Source: Paenibacillus rhizophilus
GTDB lineage: Bacteria > Bacillota > Bacilli > Paenibacillales > Paenibacillaceae
Reading direction: 5' to 3'
NCBI RefSeq assembly: GCF_003854965.1
Contig: NZ_RQPI01000006.1
Span: 223,911-287,910 of the forward strand
DNA: 64,000 nt
Within the stretch, counting starts at the first letter, position 1, and each line of letters starts with the position of its first letter. Positions 60,393 through 64,000 of the stretch are shown here, piece by piece. Below the pieces are notes generated by a model. The model was given only the letters and a program-made list of their open reading frames with translations, did no database searches and was not told where the DNA came from. A program made the translations under genes and the position numbers.

Positions 60393-62174
60393 TCAGCTCC
60401 TTACAGGCGGCAGCTTCAGCGTAATGGAAGTACCTACATCCAATTCGGACTTCAAATTCGCTTCGAACAGATCGCCATAATATAAACGGCAGCGGGAGAG
60501 CACATTTCGCAGACCGATGCTGTTTCCTTTATCGTTCAATATGCCGACCCCGCTCCTCAGCTCCGTATCCGCAAGCACGCTGCGGATCAGTTCCTCCGAC
60601 ATGCCGATTCCGTTATCCTGGACCGTCAGCCACAGTAAGTTGTCCCGCAGCTCGGAGGTAAGCGTAATTTCGGCGATGTTTCCTTTTTCCAGACTGTATT
60701 TCACCGCATTCTCCACCAGCGGCTGCAAAATGAACTTCGCAATATTTAGTGACTCGGTCTGCGGATCGCAGTCGATGGAGACGGTCAGACTGTCTTGATG
60801 ACGCAGCTGCAAAATGAACAAATAATCGCGGATATAGCCCATTTCCTCGCTTACCTTCACGAGGTCGCTGTCCAGCCTGAGCGAATATCTCATCATCTTG
60901 GCGAGCGCTTCCGTCGCGTCCATGACGAGATCCTCCCGCTTCATCGCCGCCAGCCCGCCTATAATCTCCAGCGTATTGTAATAAAAATGCGGATTGATCT
61001 GCAGCAGCAGCGCCTTGTATTCGGCATTTTTGCGCCGCAGGTCCGTCTCGAATTCGGTCTCGATCAAATATTTAAGCCGGTGGGTCATCTGCTCGAATAC
61101 GCTGGCGACATAATTGACCTCGCTCTGCCGTTTCCCGGCCTTGGGCATATGCTGCAGGGCAAGATCGAACCGCCCGTGCTTGACATGCCTCATCGCCCGC
61201 GCCATGGCGCTCAGCGGCCTTGTAATCCCGATAGACAACCAGAGGGCTACCGCGATAACAACTACCAGCAGACCAAGGCTTCCCAGCAGCAGCGTCTGTT
61301 TAATTTGGGTGATCTTCGCATACAGCTCGGCTTCGGGCACTTCGCCGATAATAATCCAGTTCTGCGCCGGCAGCTTTCGGTAGAACAGCAGATAATCCCT
61401 ATCCTTCTGCCGGAGCGGAATGATTCCGCTGATTAGTCCGGCCGAATGCGCCTTCACATAATCCAATCCCTCGCTGAGAACCTGCTTGCTGCTCCCTAGG
61501 TTCTGGTCAAGCACGCTGGTTCCTTCCTCGGTCAGCAAAAAAGCTCTTCCGCTGCTGCCGAACCGGATCTTGTCAATATCTCCGCGCAGCAGGCTGGTCG
61601 GGTAGTTGATCTTGAGAAGTCCGATGTTGCTCAGCGATTGAAGCTGAACGAGCGGAACGATAAGGCTGTTCACTTCGCTCTCGCGCATGCTTGCATCGCT
61701 TTGATCGGGATCACTGTGGGCCCCGGTCCAGCGGACATTCATATGCTTGTATTGCTTATACCATTCGCTGCCTTCATAGCTTCGATCCTGCGTCCAGATT
61801 CCCCCGCCATCTTCCTTAAACGCGGAAATGGAGATGATGTTGGAGTTATTGATGGCATAGGAGGAGAAAAAATTCCGCAGCTGCTGCATCGCCAAATATC
61901 GTTCCCCGGTTGAACTGCCCCTGTTTAATCGGGTTGTAATCCATTGCTGGGTGAACGTGCTGCTGAGCACCTGCTTGCCCGTGTCTTCGATCTGCATGAG
62001 CAGTGTATCGGCATGGGAAGCGAACTGGTCAATCGTCTGAAGCGTTGAAGTCTCAATGGAAGATTGGATCAGCTTCGCGGACTCCTTACTCAGAATGAAG
62101 ACTACCGCAGTAAAAGGAATAATCAGCAGTATGGAAAAAGTCAGCATCAATCGGCTTCGCAGCGAGTACGGCAT
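60393..62174 (-). CDS. Sensor histidine kinase (YesM-like, HisKA_7/PF06580 type)
   Basis: 593 residues. TM1 (about 7-28) and TM2 (about 293-315) flank an extracellular Cache-like domain of about 260 residues, followed by HAMP, the His_kinase domain with the phospho-His motif LQINPHFYYNTLEII, and an HATPase domain with LVENAVKYSLE and VQDNGIGMSEE. It pairs with the YesN-like regulator. Such pairs usually sense sugars, often with the help of the binding protein, which is encoded next to it. It may have its own promoter; a TATACT lies at about 62234-62239 (minus). Confidence 0.92.
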   Translation of the reverse strand: MPYSLRSRLMLTFSILLIIPFTAVVFILSKESAKLIQSSIETSTLQTIDQFASHADTLLMQIEDTGKQVLSSTFTQQWITTRLNRGSSTGERYLAMQQLRNFFSSYAINNSNIISISAFKEDGGGIWTQDRSYEGSEWYKQYKHMNVRWTGAHSDPDQSDASMRESEVNSLIVPLVQLQSLSNIGLLKINYPTSLLRGDIDKIRFGSSGRAFLLTEEGTSVLDQNLGSSKQVLSEGLDYVKAHSAGLISGIIPLRQKDRDYLLFYRKLPAQNWIIIGEVPEAELYAKITQIKQTLLLGSLGLLVVVIAVALWLSIGITRPLSAMARAMRHVKHGRFDLALQHMPKAGKRQSEVNYVASVFEQMTHRLKYLIETEFETDLRRKNAEYKALLLQINPHFYYNTLEIIGGLAAMKREDLVMDATEALAKMMRYSLRLDSDLVKVSEEMGYIRDYLFILQLRHQDSLTVSIDCDPQTESLNIAKFILQPLVENAVKYSLEKGNIAEITLTSELRDNLLWLTVQDNGIGMSEELIRSVLADTELRSGVGILNDKGNSIGLRNVLSRCRLYYGDLFEANLKSELDVGTSITLKLPPVRS

Positions 62175-62295
62175 CCATTACAGCTCCTATCTAAAGGCCC
62201 CGCTTGGCGCTTTCGGGCCGGCAAACTTTAATCAGTATAGACGCTTTTTACCCAAAAAGAAATGTGCTCCATCTTCTTTCCGTTCCGAAGTCCGA

Positions 62296-62328
62296 AAAGA
62301 GACGGCCGGATTTCCGGACGCCTCTCTT
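62296..62328 (-). terminator. Attenuator or terminator after the binding-protein gene
   Basis: On the minus strand AGAGGCGTCCGG pairs with CCGGCCGTCTCT and runs into TTTTC. Its position after the sugar-binding protein gene would leave that gene expressed more strongly than the downstream genes. Confidence 0.7.
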
Positions 62329-62369
62329 CAATCGTATTCACTGCTCCCCCGCTTATCCCGGGAAGGCGT

Positions 62370-63698
62370 TTATTTTTGCGGCAGATCGGCATAAGCCTTG
62401 TCGATCTTGGTGATGGCATCGGCAACGGCGGCGTCGACGTTCCGTCCGCTGATCGTCACTTCCTCAATCATCTTGTTAACTGCTTCAGACATTTGCGGGA
62501 AGATCGGCGTAATCGGACGCGGTCTGCCGTATTTTTGGTTCTGCACGACAAAGATGTTCTTCGGATATTCGTTCAATTCCGGAAATTGCTTGGCTACCGA
62601 ATAGCGGGCCGGAATGTCTTTGGTAATCGAGCAATAAGTCTTCGAGCCTTCCGCTCCCGTTACATAGTTGACGAACTGCCAAGCGGCCTCGGGGTTCTTG
62701 CTCTTCGCGGAGACGGCCAGCGACCAGCTTCCGTTCGCAACGGCCTGCTGCGTTTCTTTAGGCAGCGGGGCGATGTCGTAATCGACGCCCAGCTTGAAGT
62801 TCGGGAACTTCTCGGCATAGTTGCCCAGCGACCAAGACCCGTCGATTGTCATAGCAAGCTGATTGTTAGGGAACGGGTCCGGCGGGTATTCCAGAGAGGA
62901 TACCTTGGACTTGTTATACAGATCCGAGAAGAATTGCAGCGCTTTTTTCGTTTCCGGCTTATCCAGATAGCCTTTGGAGGTCGTTCCGTCCGGGCTCATG
63001 ATATCGCCGCCGAATTGCCAGATGATCGGGTATTTGAAGTAAGCCGTTCCGCCCGCGTTGCCGAAGCCTTGAGCAGGGTCGATGCCGTAGACACCGCCAT
63101 CCGGATTGTTCAGCTTTTGGGCCGCTTCAAGCACTTGATCCCAGGTAATCGGCTCATCCGGATTTTTGGAAGGAAGCGGAATGCCCTTTGCTTCGAACAT
63201 CTTCTTGTTGTAGAACAAGGCGATCGATGATTCGGTCAGCGGCGCCATGTAAATCTCGTTCTTGTAAGTATACGTTTTGATGGTGGACTCCGGAATATCT
63301 TCCAGATTGCCATCCTTTTTAAAGTATTCCGTCAGCGGCTGTAGAGCGCCCGCCTGCGCATAGGAAGCCATGTTCGGCGCATCGATCGCCATAATATCCG
63401 GCGGGTTGCCCGAAGCGATGGACGTTCTAAGCTTTGTATCGTAATCCGCATACGGGATCGGGCTCATCTCCACTTTGATGTCAGGATGGCTCTCATTAAA
63501 GGATGCCACCAATTTATCGTACGCCGAGTTCTCGGAATCGTTGCCGGAGTTTCTCCAGAAGGTAAGCGTTACCTTCTCGCTTTTTGTCCCGGAAGAATTC
63601 CCCTCCGCCGAGCTGTTGCCTCCTCCGCTATTTCCACATCCGGCCAGCAGACCGGTAATGAGCATTGCGCTTATAGCCAATTTTGTTTTCTTTTTCAA
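62370..63698 (-). CDS. Sugar-binding lipoprotein (ABC extracellular solute-binding protein, family 1)
   Basis: 442 residues from TTG 63696-63698 with GGGGAGAAC 9 bases upstream. The lipobox is TGLLAGC, followed by a Gly/Ser/Asn linker. The mature part begins VTLTFWRNSGNDSENSAYDKL, and MAIDAPNMASYAQAG, NGSWSLAVSAKSKNPEAAWQFVNYV and RYSVAKQFPE are typical of CUT1-type binding proteins. It is the first gene of the locus and the expected binding protein for the permeases 55635-54784. A longer frame upstream (to 63773) lacks a ribosome site. A TATGAT -10-like hexamer lies at 63741-63746. Confidence 0.93.
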   Translation of the reverse strand: MKKKTKLAISAMLITGLLAGCGNSGGGNSSAEGNSSGTKSEKVTLTFWRNSGNDSENSAYDKLVASFNESHPDIKVEMSPIPYADYDTKLRTSIASGNPPDIMAIDAPNMASYAQAGALQPLTEYFKKDGNLEDIPESTIKTYTYKNEIYMAPLTESSIALFYNKKMFEAKGIPLPSKNPDEPITWDQVLEAAQKLNNPDGGVYGIDPAQGFGNAGGTAYFKYPIIWQFGGDIMSPDGTTSKGYLDKPETKKALQFFSDLYNKSKVSSLEYPPDPFPNNQLAMTIDGSWSLGNYAEKFPNFKLGVDYDIAPLPKETQQAVANGSWSLAVSAKSKNPEAAWQFVNYVTGAEGSKTYCSITKDIPARYSVAKQFPELNEYPKNIFVVQNQKYGRPRPITPIFPQMSEAVNKMIEEVTISGRNVDAAVADAITKIDKAYADLPQK

Positions 63699-63874
63699 TA
63701 CTGTTCTCCCCTTTCTGTTATTGAATACCCTTACATTGCAATCATAGCAGACCCTCTTCATCATAAAATTCATTATTTTCTGCTTCGTCTTTATAAAATA
63801 TTCGGGAATAATGCCTGGGCAGACAATAAGTCCAAGGCGAAGGAATAACTACGGAATATAGAGCAGGCTTCATA

Positions 63875-64000
63875 ATCGAGTAGGAGGCTACCCATTAGTT
63901 GAGTAGCCGACCTCTCACACCACCGTACGTACCGTTCGGTATACGGCGGTTCAACCGTTTAAGTGCAATTGACGTAGACGCTCGTACTGAGTAGGGAAGT
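63875..64000 (-). mobile_element. 3' end of a group II intron (domains V and VI), extends beyond the window
   Basis: On the minus strand, bases 63951 to 63918 fold as a 34-base domain V: a nine-pair lower stem ACCGCCGTA/TACGGTGGT, a two-base CG bulge, an upper stem TACC/GGTA and loop GAAC. A domain VI hairpin (GGCTAC...GTAGCC) follows, and the intron ends near CTCGAT (about 63875). The rest of the intron lies to the right of the window. Part of the encoded maturase is a separate entry. Confidence 0.85.
63951..64000 (-). CDS. ltrA: C-terminal end of the group II intron maturase (partial)
   Basis: The minus-strand frame in the last 50 bases reads FPTQYERLRQLHLNG and stops at TGA 63951-63953. 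The QYERLRQLHLNG ending is typical of group II intron reverse transcriptases/maturases. The stop lies directly beside domain V, a normal position for the ORF encoded in domain IV. Only this C-terminal stretch is present. Confidence 0.8.
   Translation of the reverse strand, partial: FPTQYERLRQLHLNG

Overview
The window looks like chromosomal DNA of a Paenibacillus-type Bacillota. The evidence is strong AGGAGG-like ribosome binding sites, many TTG and GTG starts, U-tract hairpin terminators, and B. subtilis-like gene families (YtpB, YhdN, YfmR-like ABC-F, HemE-HemH-HemY, DUF1450, YtxH, YutE, RacE, YcgQ/YcgR). The genus is an inference from gene content. No phage, CRISPR array or rRNA was seen. 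The only mobile element is the 3' end of a group II intron at the right edge.

Layout. 1-5.8 kb: end of an unknown gene, a ytpB-pfkA pair (minus), an MFS transporter preceded by a 22-codon overlapping leader ORF, a nitroreductase, cspA with a hairpin at the predicted 5' end of its mRNA, and two small proteins. 5.8-9.3 kb: oligoendopeptidase F, a LapA-domain protein and an M42 aminopeptidase. 9.3-17.6 kb (minus): a yhdN-type aldo/keto reductase broken by one in-frame TAA, a PatB/MalY C-S lyase, an ABC-F protein, DUF92, a FAH-family hydrolase, a glycerophosphodiesterase and a CapA-like surface protein. 17.6-21.5 kb: a structured intergenic element and the hemE-hemH-hemY operon. 21.6-34.7 kb: housekeeping and small genes (MFS, O-methyltransferase, rRNA methyltransferase, aldo/keto reductase, DUF1450, HesB-like, LysM-M14 endopeptidase, glutamate racemase, YtxH, SufR-like regulator, YutE, Dabb, a double-HTH protein, MBL hydrolase, SAM methyltransferase). 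34.9-37.9 kb: a three-gene metal-homeostasis-like cluster (COG0523 GTPase, permease, TIGR03943 partner). 37.9-50.5 kb: a six-PAS hybrid histidine kinase, two chemoreceptors, a Tyr-rich small protein, an ECF sigma/membrane protein/ABC cassette and tRNA-Leu(CAG).

50.7-63.7 kb (minus) is a fructan (levan/inulin) utilisation locus. In transcription order it holds a TTG-started lipoprotein sugar-binding protein, a YesM/YesN-type two-component system, a GH32 lipoprotein, two ABC permeases, and a large secreted GH32 enzyme with four CBM66-like modules (three before and one after the catalytic domain). The probable logic is this: the large secreted enzyme holds and cuts the polymer, the anchored GH32 trims near the membrane, the transporter imports the products (its ATPase must be encoded elsewhere), and the sensor kinase/AraC-type regulator controls the genes, perhaps through an inverted repeat upstream of the lipoprotein GH32. 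Beyond it, at 63.87-64.0 kb, lie domains V and VI and the last residues of the maturase of a group II intron that runs out of the window.

All family calls are by eye from conserved motifs. No database search was run.
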